This document shows, piece by piece, positions 43,163 to 52,257 of a stretch of DNA of 64,000 nt. The translations under genes and the position numbers were made by a program. The DNA lies in contig NZ_FYDJ01000018.1 in NCBI RefSeq assembly GCF_900187425.1, forward strand, positions 1 through 64,000, given 5' to 3'. The notes beneath the pieces are model-generated. The model was not told where the DNA came from, did not search any database, and was given only the letters and a program-made list of their open reading frames with translations. Numbering within the stretch: position 1 is the first letter of the stretch; each line of letters starts with the position of its first letter. Origin of the DNA: Pseudomonas sp. Irchel s3h14 (lineage in GTDB: Bacteria > Pseudomonadota > Gammaproteobacteria > Pseudomonadales > Pseudomonadaceae).

Positions 43163-44139
43163 ACCCGACCACCGATGTACGCCGATACCACGTCGATTCG
43201 ACCGTGTCCCAGCTCATAGCTGATTTGTAAGCGTGCCTCTTGATCAAGGCGTGGATCGAGGCGCCTGCACGTGCCACCGTTGATGGGCGCTAGGTGATGG
43301 GTGATCTGCTCATAGCGTTCGCACGCATAAGCCGCGCGCAGTTCGTGGAAGCCTTTGAGGTTGTGCGTATGGAGGATATCTCGGGCGGGGCGGACGATTT
43401 CCCGTTGGAAATCGAGGTAGCTCTCGTTCGGTGCCAGCAGGTTGCGGCTACCGAAAGGCGAGACTTGAAGGGCGAATGCCAGTGTGTCGCGGATGTGCTC
43501 ATCTACCGTGATCCACAGAGGGGCCGAGGCTCCCGAGCGGCCACCTTTGGTGCCATCCTGGATGTTGATCCTGCCGAGTTGCTCGGCTTCGCGTTGCAGT
43601 CGAGGAAGGTCGGCCAAAATCGCCTCGCGTAAACGCATGCCAGTGGCACGTGCCAATTGTGCGATGGCGGCGGCGCGCGGGTACTGATGTTCGCAAAGCA
43701 CGTCGACGATCCGCTTCACTTGTTCGCGGTCTTGGCCTTGCGGTACCGAGCGACGAACACTGGTGCGCCGCATTCCCAAGGCCTTGCTCGGACTCACGAC
43801 CTTCACATACTGATTACCGCGAAGCGCAGCCATGGTCCGATTCACACTGGACAACCGGTTTTGCGCAGTGGCGAGGGCCAGCTCACCTCGTTCAACTTGT
43901 TGGCGCAGATGTCCGGCGTAGTCCAGCAAGGTCTGCCGATCAATCTGTCGCGCATCGTTAAACCCCGACCCATCCTTCGAGCGGCACCAACGTACAAATG
44001 CCTGCCAGCGATCACTGTGCGCTTTGACCGTGCCGTAATGTCCGCCGTCAAACAGATCGCGCAATGCCTGCGGCCCGGCATAACTCAGTTGCCGACCATA
44101 GCCAAAATTGCGCCCATCTCGCCTGCCCACCAGTGCCAT
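43159..44139 (-). CDS. Tyrosine recombinase/integrase-like protein, 326 aa
   Basis: The N-terminal SAM-like core-binding domain (residues about 30-120, HSDRWQAFVRWCRSKDGSG) is followed by a catalytic-like domain with ATGMRLREAI (Arg I), ELRAAYACERYEQI in the HxxR region and a terminal ELGHGRIDVVSAYIGG with the expected Tyr. Motif spacing is that of the 'integrase domain-containing protein' group often found in Pseudomonas islands. The ATG at 44139 has GGAG upstream. It would be the island's second recombinase. Confidence 0.82.
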   Translation of the reverse strand: MALVGRRDGRNFGYGRQLSYAGPQALRDLFDGGHYGTVKAHSDRWQAFVRWCRSKDGSGFNDARQIDRQTLLDYAGHLRQQVERGELALATAQNRLSSVNRTMAALRGNQYVKVVSPSKALGMRRTSVRRSVPQGQDREQVKRIVDVLCEHQYPRAAAIAQLARATGMRLREAILADLPRLQREAEQLGRINIQDGTKGGRSGASAPLWITVDEHIRDTLAFALQVSPFGSRNLLAPNESYLDFQREIVRPARDILHTHNLKGFHELRAAYACERYEQITHHLAPINGGTCRRLDPRLDQEARLQISYELGHGRIDVVSAYIGGRV

Positions 44140-44568
44140 GATCAAACTCCTCTCGAAGCCAAAACCTTTGAAATCTTCCCCACGTCATCCCGCCACGAAT
44201 GTTGAGTGTTATCAGGGATCAAGGCCCCTGCGACCTGTGAGGGTTGTCCACTCACGCGGGACTAGCGGCTCTTTACGACCGAGAGCTTGGGCATCTCATG
44301 ATCTGGCCTCCTGAGCACTTCCAAAGAAGTGGGCGGGTGGAGGCTGCACTGGCTGACGAGACCAGTGCCGCGAGATCCTGAGTCGGGTGAAGGCAGTGAT
44401 GCGATGACCGGGACATGCCTGACTGTCAGTCAGGTGCAGTCCATTCCTTGGGCTGCGGCACCATCATCTGCATCGCTGTTGCTGGTGACTTCGGTGTTTG
44501 TCACGCCGATTGTCGCGAGGGGAAGTGCCGCAAAGCCTTGTACGAGTTGGGCTGCAGCAGCGGTAGGA

Positions 44569-44603
44569 GCGCCCGTCTCTTTCCGGGAGAAAGAGACGGG
44601 CGC
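44569..44603. repeat. Perfect 15-bp inverted repeat
   Basis: Arms gcgcccgtctctttc and its exact complement surround the loop cggga. No T-run follows on either strand, so it is not a plain terminator. Confidence 0.8.
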
Positions 44604-44968
44604 AGGTTGGCGCAATGAAATGACCAAGCGGATAGGTTGCTGCAGGGCAGCTATGAAAGGGAATGAGTTGCCGCAGTAGGCGCTCTGATAGAAGTAGGCA
44701 TCCATCACATCGCTGTGACCGTGCGAGCCGCCGGACGCTAATCGCACTTGGGGAGAACCACCACGGAGTGGCGTAGCCTTGAAGGTTCTGGCTACCTGGG
44801 TTGCTGTCAACGACAGCGCTTTGCCCGATCTTTTCTACGCTCGCCGATAGACAGGGTCAAGGCTCGATTTTTTGAGAATTCTGCGGCTGCGAATGACATA
44901 AGCTGTCTATGGAAATCCTTGGTTTCTAGAAGACGGTTACGCTGATTTTTAGATTTTTCAAGTGAGGT

Positions 44969-45006
44969 CCTTCCAAGCAGGGCGGCTTGCAGCCCCGCTT
45001 GGAAGG
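44969..45006. repeat. 15-bp near-perfect inverted repeat downstream of the integrase
   Basis: ccttccaagcagggc and gccccgcttggaagg pair with one G-T wobble around an 8-base loop. It lies 40 bp downstream of the integrase stop and may stabilise or end its transcript. Confidence 0.65.
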
Positions 45007-45047
45007 GCCCGCGTGGAAGGCAAAGCTGTGGAGATTTCACTGACGTG

Positions 45048-46367
45048 TTAGTGCTGGAATGCGCCACGCTCATCTTCCAAGGTGCTGATGCCGCCACCGA
45101 CCGCGTTGACCCCGAGAAGCTCCGAAGACTTACGCGACAGAAACTGATTAACCCGCGTATCAAACTGATCCCGCAGGCTCGCCGTAATCCCAACCCTGAG
45201 CGCATCGAGATAATCGGCATACCACTGCATCATGATCCGCCGTTGCGTCAGGTACAGCGCCTGGTTGTACTCCCCAGCAATGCCACCCTCGACATGCGCC
45301 AGTTGACTTTCAACATGATCCTTCAGCCACCCATGTTCGCGCAGCAGCGTGCTCGCGGTGTGGCGAACGCCATGGCTCACCATCCGCCCTTTATAGCCAA
45401 TCTTGGCAAACACCAGATTGATCGTGTTCTCGCTGATGACGGGCCGTTTCTCACCACTACCCGGAAACAGGTAGCGGCTGCGTCCAGTGCATTGGTGCAG
45501 CTTGATCAGCATCGCGATCAGTTGATGGGGCAGGGGACTGACATAGTCCCGGCGCATCTTCATGCGTTCAGCCGGTATGGTCCACGTCCCCTCTTCAAAA
45601 TCGATTTCATCCCACGTCGCATACCGAACCATGCCGGGTCGGCTCGCCGTCAGTATTGCCATCCACGAAGCAATCCTCGACGGCAACCGGCTGGTGGTCT
45701 TGCTCAGCGCCTGAAGAAATTCCGGCAGCTCGCTTTCACGCAAATGCGGATAGTGCTCAGGGGAAGGCGGCGCCAACGCGATGGCATGAAGTTCTGAAGC
45801 TGGATTGTGTTCGCACAACCCCCGCGCAATCGCCTGACTGAAAATCTGCTTGAGCCAGGTCCGAGCCTTGTCTGCCACATTGAACGCCCCGCGCTTTTCG
45901 ATGCTGGCCTGCAACTTCGCGCAGTCGGCGCGAGTAATGTGCTCCAGCTGCATCTCGCCGAGTGCCGGTAGCAGATCCTTGTCGAGGTAGTCGCGAATCT
46001 TCTTTAGCGTCGCATGGCTGCGGCCGGAGTCGGCCTTGAACTGATACCAGTACTCCGTCGCTCGCCTGAAGGTGTTGAGCCCAGCCTCCCGTTGCTGCTG
46101 CTTGTCATCCCGCCGCTTGGCGCCAGGGTTGATGTCGTCCTTGAGCAGCTTCCGGCATTCAGCAGCCCGTTCACGAGCTTCCTGCAAGGAGATGCTCGGG
46201 TAGACGCCCAATGACATGCGCGCCGGGCGACCATGATACGAATAGCGGAAATGCCAGTACTTGTGGCCGTTCGGCTGGACTAGAAGGGCAAGACCCGAAC
46301 TATCACTCAGCGTGTATTGCTTGTCGGCAGGCTTGGACGCTTTGACTTGCAAGGCGGTGAGGGGCAT
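45048..46367 (-). CDS. int: P4-type tyrosine recombinase (island integrase)
   Basis: 439 residues. The N-terminal DUF4102 arm-binding domain (KQYTLSDSSGLALLVQPNG, HYxGRPARMSLGVYPS-like) precedes a SAM-like core (TWLKQIFSQAIARGLCEHNPA) and the catalytic domain with Arg in TASRPGMVRYATWDEID, HxxR in SHGVRHTASTLLREHG and the nucleophilic Tyr in MMQWYADYLDAL. The start ATG at 46367 fits family N-termini; a longer reading runs through the tRNA. It sits 164 bp from tRNA-Leu and faces away from it, the usual arrangement for integration into a tRNA 3' end. Confidence 0.95.
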   Translation of the reverse strand: MPLTALQVKASKPADKQYTLSDSSGLALLVQPNGHKYWHFRYSYHGRPARMSLGVYPSISLQEARERAAECRKLLKDDINPGAKRRDDKQQQREAGLNTFRRATEYWYQFKADSGRSHATLKKIRDYLDKDLLPALGEMQLEHITRADCAKLQASIEKRGAFNVADKARTWLKQIFSQAIARGLCEHNPASELHAIALAPPSPEHYPHLRESELPEFLQALSKTTSRLPSRIASWMAILTASRPGMVRYATWDEIDFEEGTWTIPAERMKMRRDYVSPLPHQLIAMLIKLHQCTGRSRYLFPGSGEKRPVISENTINLVFAKIGYKGRMVSHGVRHTASTLLREHGWLKDHVESQLAHVEGGIAGEYNQALYLTQRRIMMQWYADYLDALRVGITASLRDQFDTRVNQFLSRKSSELLGVNAVGGGISTLEDERGAFQH

Positions 46368-46462
46368 GGCTGTACACCTCCGGTTCTCGAACTGGAATCT
46401 GTACAGAAAATGTACCAAAAAGAGGCTAGCTTGCAAGGGACGGGGATGGAACCCCAGAGACC

Positions 46463-46485
46463 AAAAAGCCCGCAGTTGGCGGGCT
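46463..46485 (-). terminator. Island-supplied terminator downstream of tRNA-Leu
   Basis: agcccgc / gcgggct arms with a 5-base loop are followed by TTTTT on the minus strand. It ends the tRNA-Leu transcript now that the original terminator is displaced to 33461. Confidence 0.8.
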
Positions 46486-46530
46486 CTAGGGGTGTTGCGT
46501 AGACGCTGGTAGTCGTCTATGTACTGCAAA

Positions 46531-46615
46531 TGGTGCCCCGAGGGAGACTCGAACTCCCACTTCTTGCGAAAACGGATTTTGAATCCGCCGCGTCTACCAA
46601 TTCCGCCATCAGGGC
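46531..46615 (-). tRNA. tRNA-Leu (anticodon CAA)
   Basis: 85 nt, cloverleaf readable: acceptor stem GCCCTGA with TCGGGGC (one G-T pair), D arm with GGTAGACGC, anticodon loop TTCAAAA flanked by CGGA/TCCG giving CAA, a long class II variable arm, T arm GGGAGTTCGAGTCTCCC, and an encoded CCA. It reads UUG codons. Its 3' end is the island's attachment site, and the gene is regenerated intact. Confidence 0.97.
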
Positions 46616-46628
46616 TCAATGGCGGCGA

Positions 46629-46657
46629 AGTATAGAGATGAGATTACCGTCGGTCAA
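46629..46657 (-). promoter_or_regulatory. Sigma70 promoter of tRNA-Leu
   Basis: TTGACC (46657-46652) and TATACT (46634-46629) are separated by exactly 17 bases, with the mature tRNA starting 13 bases after the -10 box. Confidence 0.8.
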
Positions 46658-46722
46658 TCAGGTACATAGAGAATTTTCACTATTTCGGCTAGACTTCCGG
46701 CCCCTGCTAGACGAACCCCATC

Positions 46723-47772
46723 ATGCGCGTTGCTGACTTTACTTTCGAACTCCCTGATTCGCTGATCGCTCGCCATCCTTTGGCTGAGCGTCGCAACAGT
46801 CGTCTGTTGACCCTTGATGGGGTCAGCGGCGCCCTGGCGCACCGTCAATTCACTGATTTGCTCGAGCATTTGCGCCCGGGCGATTTGATGGTGTTCAACA
46901 ATACCCGGGTGATTCCGGCGCGACTGTTTGGTCAGAAGGCTTCCGGCGGCAAGCTGGAAATTCTGGTGGAGCGGGTGCTCGACAGTCATCGCGTGCTGGC
47001 CCATGTACGGTCCAGCAAGTCGCCGAAGCCGGGTTCGAAGATCCTGATCGACGGCGGTGGCGAAGCCGAGATGCTGGCGCGTCACGATGCGCTGTTTGAA
47101 CTGGGGTTCGCCGAAGAGGTGTTGCCGCTGCTCGATCGCGTCGGGCACATGCCGTTGCCTCCTTATATAGACCGCCCGGATGAAGGCTCGGACCGTGAGC
47201 GTTATCAGACGGTCTACGCCGAGCGTTTGGGCGCGGTGGCGGCGCCGACGGCGGGGCTGCATTTCGATCAGCCGCTGATGGAGGCGATTGCCGCCAAGGG
47301 CGTCGAGACTGCGTTCGTGACCTTGCACGTCGGCGCTGGCACGTTCCAGCCGGTGCGCGTCGAGAAGATCGAAGACCACCACATGCATAGCGAGTGGCTG
47401 GAAGTCGGTCAGGACGTGGTCGATGCCGTCGAAGCCTGCCGCGCTCGCGGTGGTCGCGTGGTGGCGGTGGGGACCACCAGTGTGCGTTCCCTGGAAAGTG
47501 CCGCGCGCGATGGCGTGCTCAAGCCGTTCAGTGGCGATACCGACATTTTTATCTACCCGGGCCGGCCGTTTCATGTGGTCGATGCCCTGGTCACCAACTT
47601 CCATTTGCCCGAATCCACGCTGTTGATGCTGGTTTCGGCGTTCGCCGGTTATCCCGAAGCCATGGCCGCTTATAAAGCCGCCGTTGAGCATGGTTACCGC
47701 TTTTTCAGCTACGGTGATGCGATGTTTATCACCCGTAATCCCGCACCACGTGGCCCTGAGGAAACAGAATGA
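46723..47772 (+). CDS. queA: S-adenosylmethionine:tRNA ribosyltransferase-isomerase QueA
   Basis: Transfers and isomerises the ribosyl group of SAM onto 7-aminomethyl-7-deazaguanine in tRNA to form epoxyqueuosine. The 349 residues match the family, with FELPDSLIARHPLAERRNSRLL at the start read in parts, MVFNNTRVIPARLFG, and PTAGLHFDQPL near the centre and HVGAGTFQPVR. The stop overlaps the tgt start as ATGA. It lies directly beyond tRNA-Leu, divergent from it. Confidence 0.97.
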   Translation: MRVADFTFELPDSLIARHPLAERRNSRLLTLDGVSGALAHRQFTDLLEHLRPGDLMVFNNTRVIPARLFGQKASGGKLEILVERVLDSHRVLAHVRSSKSPKPGSKILIDGGGEAEMLARHDALFELGFAEEVLPLLDRVGHMPLPPYIDRPDEGSDRERYQTVYAERLGAVAAPTAGLHFDQPLMEAIAAKGVETAFVTLHVGAGTFQPVRVEKIEDHHMHSEWLEVGQDVVDAVEACRARGGRVVAVGTTSVRSLESAARDGVLKPFSGDTDIFIYPGRPFHVVDALVTNFHLPESTLLMLVSAFAGYPEAMAAYKAAVEHGYRFFSYGDAMFITRNPAPRGPEETE

Positions 47773-48902
47773 GTCGCACCAGTCGCATGTCTTTTGAGCT
47801 TCTTGCCACCGACGGCAAGGCTCGTCGCGGTCGTTTGACCTTCCCGCGCGGTACCGTCGAGACCCCGGCGTTCATGCCGGTGGGCACGTATGGCACGGTC
47901 AAGGGCATGTTGCCGCGGGATATCACCGCCACGGGCGCGGAAATCATTCTGGGTAACACCTTCCACTTGTGGCTGCGTCCTGGCACCGAAGTGATCAAGA
48001 AGCACGGCGACCTGCACGATTTCATGCAGTGGAAAGGCCCGATTCTGACCGACTCCGGCGGTTTTCAGGTGTTCAGCCTGGGCGCGATGCGCAAGATCAA
48101 GGAGGAGGGCGTGACCTTCGCTTCTCCGGTTGATGGCGCCAAAGTGTTCATGGGCCCGGAAGAGTCGATGCAGGTCCAGCGCGATCTGGGCTCGGACATC
48201 GTGATGATTTTCGACGAATGCACGCCTTACCCGGCTGACGAAGACGTCGCGCGGGTCTCGATGGAGCTGTCGTTGCGTTGGGCCAAGCGTTCGAAAGAAG
48301 CCCATGGCGACAACACGGCGGCGCTGTTCGGCATTGTTCAGGGCGGTATGCATCAGGATCTGCGCATGCGTTCCCTGGAAGGTCTCGACAACATCGGCTT
48401 TGATGGCCTGGCCATCGGCGGTCTGTCGGTGGGCGAGCCGAAACACGAGATGATCAAGGTGCTCGACTACCTGCCGGGTCAGATGCCGGCTGACAAACCT
48501 CGTTACCTTATGGGCGTTGGCAAACCGGAAGATCTGGTTGAGGGTGTGCGCCGCGGTGTGGACATGTTCGATTGCGTGATGCCAACCCGTAATGCCCGCA
48601 ATGGGCATCTGTTCATTGATACAGGCGTGCTGAAGATCCGTAACGCGTTCCATCGCCATGATGATTCGCCGCTGGATCCGACCTGCGATTGCTACACCTG
48701 CCAGAACTTCTCCCGTGCTTATCTGCACCATCTGGACAAGTGCGGCGAAATGCTGGGTAGCATGTTGAATACCATCCACAATTTGCGCCATTACCAGGTG
48801 CTTATGGCTGGTTTGCGCGAGGCTATTCAACAGGGTACATTGGCCGCCTTTGTCGATGCCTTCTACGCCAAACGCGGGCTTCCTGTTCCGCCTTTGGACT
48901 GA
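47769..48902 (+). CDS. tgt: tRNA-guanine transglycosylase
   Basis: Exchanges guanine-34 of tRNAs for Asp, Asn, His and Tyr with preQ1. The catalytic Asp lies in LTDSGGFQVFSLG, the nucleophile Asp in FDCVMPTRNARNG, and zinc is bound by CDCYTCQNF and the later His-x-x-x-Cys region (HHLDKCGEML). It is the second gene of the queuosine pair. ATG 47769 is used because of its overlap with queA; ATG 47787 (MSFELLATDGKARRG) is also possible. Confidence 0.97.
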   Translation: MSRTSRMSFELLATDGKARRGRLTFPRGTVETPAFMPVGTYGTVKGMLPRDITATGAEIILGNTFHLWLRPGTEVIKKHGDLHDFMQWKGPILTDSGGFQVFSLGAMRKIKEEGVTFASPVDGAKVFMGPEESMQVQRDLGSDIVMIFDECTPYPADEDVARVSMELSLRWAKRSKEAHGDNTAALFGIVQGGMHQDLRMRSLEGLDNIGFDGLAIGGLSVGEPKHEMIKVLDYLPGQMPADKPRYLMGVGKPEDLVEGVRRGVDMFDCVMPTRNARNGHLFIDTGVLKIRNAFHRHDDSPLDPTCDCYTCQNFSRAYLHHLDKCGEMLGSMLNTIHNLRHYQVLMAGLREAIQQGTLAAFVDAFYAKRGLPVPPLD

Positions 48903-48945
48903 GTTTCCTGACCCCAAGATTCAACATTTGCAACTGGAGTGCTAA

Positions 48946-49281
48946 ATGAGCTTTTTTATCTCTAATGCCATGGCTGACGCTGCTGCACCTGCTGCAGGCC
49001 CAATGGGTGGCGGTTTTGAGTGGATTTTCCTGGTCGGTTTCCTGGTCATCTTCTACCTGATGATCTGGCGTCCACAGGCCAAGCGCGCCAAAGAGCAGAA
49101 AAACCTGCTGAGCAGCCTGCAGAAAGGCGACGAAGTTGTGACCACCGGTGGTATCGCCGGCAAGATCACTAAAGTGGCAGACGACTTCGTTGTTCTGGAA
49201 GTTTCCGACACCATCGAAATGAAATTCCAGAAAGGCGCCATCGCCGCCACGCTGCCAAAAGGCACGCTGAAAGCGATCTAA
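48946..49281 (+). CDS. yajC: Sec translocon accessory protein YajC
   Basis: 111 residues with one TM helix (about 24-44, GFEWIFLVGFLVIFYLMIW) and a basic cytoplasmic domain starting RPQAKRAKEQKNLLSSLQKG, then DEVVTTGGIAGKITKV. It associates with SecDF. AACTGGAGTGCTAA before the ATG supplies the ribosome site. It leads the yajC-secD-secF group downstream of tgt. Confidence 0.96.
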   Translation: MSFFISNAMADAAAPAAGPMGGGFEWIFLVGFLVIFYLMIWRPQAKRAKEQKNLLSSLQKGDEVVTTGGIAGKITKVADDFVVLEVSDTIEMKFQKGAIAATLPKGTLKAI

Positions 49282-49344
49282 GTTTCAACTTCTACTCAAT
49301 CGACGGGGCGCGCAAGGCGCCCCGCGTCATAAGCGGGCGGCGTG

Positions 49345-51213
49345 ATGCTGAACAAATACCCTCTGTGGAAATACATTCTGATCCTGGCGGTGCTAGCGGT
49401 CGGTCTGATTTATTCCGCTCCCAATCTATATCCTGATGACCCGGCCATTCAGGTCAGCGGTGCAAGCACTTCGCTGCAGGTCACTCAGGCTGATCTGGAC
49501 CGTGTGGGCGCAGCGCTCAAGGAATCCGGGATCAACGTCAAGGCTGCCACCCTGGCAGCAAACGGCAAGGGCGGTTTGATTCGTCTGACCAAGGCTGAAG
49601 ATCAGCTACCTGCCAAAGACGTCGTGCGCAAGGCATTGGGTGATGACTACGTCGTTGCACTGAACCTGGCACAAACCACCCCGCAATGGCTGCGCAGCCT
49701 GGCCGCGCACCCGATGAAGCTGGGTCTGGACTTGTCCGGTGGTGTGCACTTCCTGCTCGAAGTGGACATGGACAAAGCGCTCGATGCGCGCCTGAAAGTC
49801 TACGAAGGCGACGTCAAGAGCCTGTTGCGTAAAGAGAAACTGCGCTATCGCAGCCTGCCGCAACTCAACGGTGCCATTCAGCTGGGTTTCACTGATGAAG
49901 CAGCCCGCGAACAAGCCCGTACGCTGATCCGCAAGAGCTTCAACGATTTCGACATTGTTCCGGCCGACCTCAATGGCCAACCGGTACTGCGTCTGGCGAT
50001 GACCCCGGCCAAGCTGGCGGAAATCCGCGAATACTCCATCAAGCAGAACTTGACCACGGTACGTAACCGCGTCAACGAGCTGGGTGTTGCTGAACCGATC
50101 GTTCAGCGTCAGGGCGCCAACCGCATCGTGGTTGAGCTGCCGGGCGTGCAGGACACTGCCGAAGCCAAGCGTATCCTCGGCAAGACGGCCAACCTTGAAT
50201 TCCGTCTGGCTGCTGAGCCAGGCGCTTCGAAAGCCACTTCCGAAACCTTCGAGTTCCGTGAAGGCAATCGTCCTCCGGCACAGATTGAGCGTGGCTTGAT
50301 CATCACTGGCGACCAGGTGACTGACGCCAAGGCTGGCTTCGGCGAGCAAGGCACGCCAGAAGTGAACATCCGTCTGGATGGTCACGGTGGCGAGCTGATG
50401 AGTCGTGCGACTCGCAGCAACGTCGGTCGCAGCATGGCAGTGATCTTTATCGAGCAACGTCCGGTTACCACTTACGTCAAGCAAGTGGTCAATGGCGTTG
50501 AGAAAGACGTGCCGGTCCAGACGTTCAAGGAAGAGAAGAAGATCATCAGCCTCGCGACCATTCAGTCGCCGCTGGGTGCTCAGTTCCGCATTACAGGCCT
50601 GAACGGTCAGGGCGAGTCGTCCGAACTGGCTCTGCTGCTGCGTGCCGGTGGTCTGGCTGCACCGATGTACTTCGCTGAAGAACGTACCATTGGTCCAAGC
50701 CTGGGTGCCGACAACATCATCAAAGGTGTCGATGCATCGCTGTGGGGCATGCTGTTTGTCTCGCTGTTTATCATCGCCATCTACCGCTTCTTCGGCATCA
50801 TCGCCACCGTCGCTCTGGCGGTGAACATGGTGCTGCTGCTGGCTCTGATGTCGCTGCTGGGTGCAACGCTGACCCTGCCGGGTATCGCCGGTATCGTGTT
50901 GACCATGGGTATGGCTGTCGACGCCAACGTTCTGATCTTCTCGCGGATACGTGAAGAGATCGCGGCGGGCATGAGTGTACAGCGGGCAATCAACGAAGGC
51001 TTCGGCCGGGCATTCACCGCGATTCTCGACGCCAACCTGACAACCTTGTTGGTCGGCGGGATTCTCTTTGCGATGGGCACCGGCCCTGTCAAAGGTTTCG
51101 CAGTGACCATGTCCCTCGGGATCTTTACCTCGATGTTCACGGCCATCATGGTGACCCGCGCGATGGTCAACCTGATCTTCGGCGGTCGTGACTTCAAGAA
51201 GTTGTGGATTTAA
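49345..51213 (+). CDS. secD: Protein translocase subunit SecD
   Basis: An RND-type, proton-driven helper of Sec export. TM1 at about residues 6-24, then a large periplasmic P1 domain (with LGLDLSGGVHFLLEVD) and five C-terminal helices with GMAVDANVLIFSRIREEI and ANLTTLLVGGILFAMGTG. 622 residues, normal for Pseudomonas. ATG 49345 is favoured over the adjacent GTG; the ribosome site is weak. Confidence 0.97.
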   Translation: MLNKYPLWKYILILAVLAVGLIYSAPNLYPDDPAIQVSGASTSLQVTQADLDRVGAALKESGINVKAATLAANGKGGLIRLTKAEDQLPAKDVVRKALGDDYVVALNLAQTTPQWLRSLAAHPMKLGLDLSGGVHFLLEVDMDKALDARLKVYEGDVKSLLRKEKLRYRSLPQLNGAIQLGFTDEAAREQARTLIRKSFNDFDIVPADLNGQPVLRLAMTPAKLAEIREYSIKQNLTTVRNRVNELGVAEPIVQRQGANRIVVELPGVQDTAEAKRILGKTANLEFRLAAEPGASKATSETFEFREGNRPPAQIERGLIITGDQVTDAKAGFGEQGTPEVNIRLDGHGGELMSRATRSNVGRSMAVIFIEQRPVTTYVKQVVNGVEKDVPVQTFKEEKKIISLATIQSPLGAQFRITGLNGQGESSELALLLRAGGLAAPMYFAEERTIGPSLGADNIIKGVDASLWGMLFVSLFIIAIYRFFGIIATVALAVNMVLLLALMSLLGATLTLPGIAGIVLTMGMAVDANVLIFSRIREEIAAGMSVQRAINEGFGRAFTAILDANLTTLLVGGILFAMGTGPVKGFAVTMSLGIFTSMFTAIMVTRAMVNLIFGGRDFKKLWI

Positions 51214-51222
51214 GGGGCTGCC

Positions 51223-52137
51223 ATGTTACGTACAATCAACTTCATGGGCGTTCGCAACGTTGCGTTCGGCGTCACATTGTTCCTTACCGTGCTGGCTTTG
51301 TTCAGCGTCGCCACCAAGGGCATGAACTGGGGCCTGGACTTCACCGGCGGTACGCTCATCGAGCTGACCTACGAGCGTCCGGCCGATGTCACCAAGGTGC
51401 GTGAGCAGCTGGTTACATCGGGTTATCACGAGGCAATCGTGCAGAGCTTCGGTGCGACTACCGATTTGCTGGTGCGCATGCCGGGTGAAGACCCGCAGCT
51501 GGGTCATCAAGTGGCAGAAGCGCTGCTGAAAGTCGGCGGCGACAACCCGGCGACGGTCAAGCGCGTCGAGTTCGTCGGCCCGCAGGTGGGTGAAGAGCTG
51601 CGCGACCAGGGTGGCCTCGGCATGCTGATGGCGCTGGGTGGCATTCTGATCTACCTGGCTTTCCGCTTTCAGTGGAAGTTTGCGGTCGGTGCGATCGTTT
51701 CGCTGATCCACGACGTGATCGTGACCATCGGTATCCTGTCGTTCTTCCAGATCACCTTCGACCTGACGGTGCTGGCGGCGGTACTGGCGATTATTGGTTA
51801 CTCGCTCAACGACACCATCGTGGTATTCGACCGGGTTCGTGAGAACTTCCGTGTGCTGCGCAAGGCATCCTTGATCGAGAACATCAACATCTCGACTACC
51901 CAGACCCTGCTGCGGACCATGGCAACGTCGATCTCCACGTTGCTGGCGATCGCGGCCCTGTTGTTCTTTGGTGGCGACAACCTGTTCGGCTTCTCCATCG
52001 CGCTGTTTATCGGTGTGTTGGCGGGTACGTACTCGTCGATCTACATCGCCAACGTCGTGCTGATCTGGCTGAACCTGAGCACTGAGGATCTGATTCCTAC
52101 AGTGGCTACCGATAAGGAAGTCGACGACCGCCCATAA
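51223..52137 (+). CDS. secF: Protein translocase subunit SecF
   Basis: The 304-residue partner of SecD. TM1 (about 13-31), a small periplasmic domain beginning WGLDFTGGTLIELTYE, and five more helices with IIGYSLNDTIVVFDRVREN and TTQTLLRTMATSISTLLA. It follows secD by 9 bp with AAGGGG upstream and is closed by the terminator at 52169-52198. Confidence 0.97.
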   Translation: MLRTINFMGVRNVAFGVTLFLTVLALFSVATKGMNWGLDFTGGTLIELTYERPADVTKVREQLVTSGYHEAIVQSFGATTDLLVRMPGEDPQLGHQVAEALLKVGGDNPATVKRVEFVGPQVGEELRDQGGLGMLMALGGILIYLAFRFQWKFAVGAIVSLIHDVIVTIGILSFFQITFDLTVLAAVLAIIGYSLNDTIVVFDRVRENFRVLRKASLIENINISTTQTLLRTMATSISTLLAIAALLFFGGDNLFGFSIALFIGVLAGTYSSIYIANVVLIWLNLSTEDLIPTVATDKEVDDRP

Positions 52138-52168
52138 CGGCTATCGTTTTCCAGCTGTCAGCCGAAAA

Positions 52169-52198
52169 GGCGCGAGTGTTGAACTCGCGCCTTTTTTT
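52169..52198 (+). terminator. Strong intrinsic terminator after secF
   Basis: ggcgcgagt / actcgcgcc arms with a 5-base loop are followed by seven T. Confidence 0.93.
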
Positions 52199-52257
52199 AT
52201 GCTCCAAGGCTAGGAGAAGCGCGGGCATGTCCCGCATGTGATGGTCAGGAGGTTCAT

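Larger units (their letters stand above)
44140..45047. other. 900-bp region between the two recombinases, no confident gene
   Basis: A 126-codon minus-strand frame (44430-44810) starts with TTG, lacks a ribosome site and matches no family I know. The stretch holds two strong hairpins (44569-44603, 44969-45006). An excisionase, a recombination site or a structured RNA is possible. Confidence 0.5.
33499..46553. mobile_element. tRNA-Leu genomic island carrying defence genes
   Basis: About 13 kb bounded by direct repeats of the tRNA-Leu 3' end, with a P4-type integrase at the tRNA-proximal end. Cargo from left to right: UvrD-like helicase, zorE, zorB, zorA, IS66 remnant, TOTE-like primase-helicase, a 91-residue protein, a second tyrosine recombinase and the integrase, all on the minus strand. 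No conjugation genes are present, so mobility would be integrative only or helper-dependent. Confidence 0.88.

Noticed and set aside
44430..44810. 126-codon minus-strand frame between the recombinases
   Set aside because: TTG start, no ribosome site, no family resemblance and overlap with a strong hairpin; noted only as part of a gene-free region.
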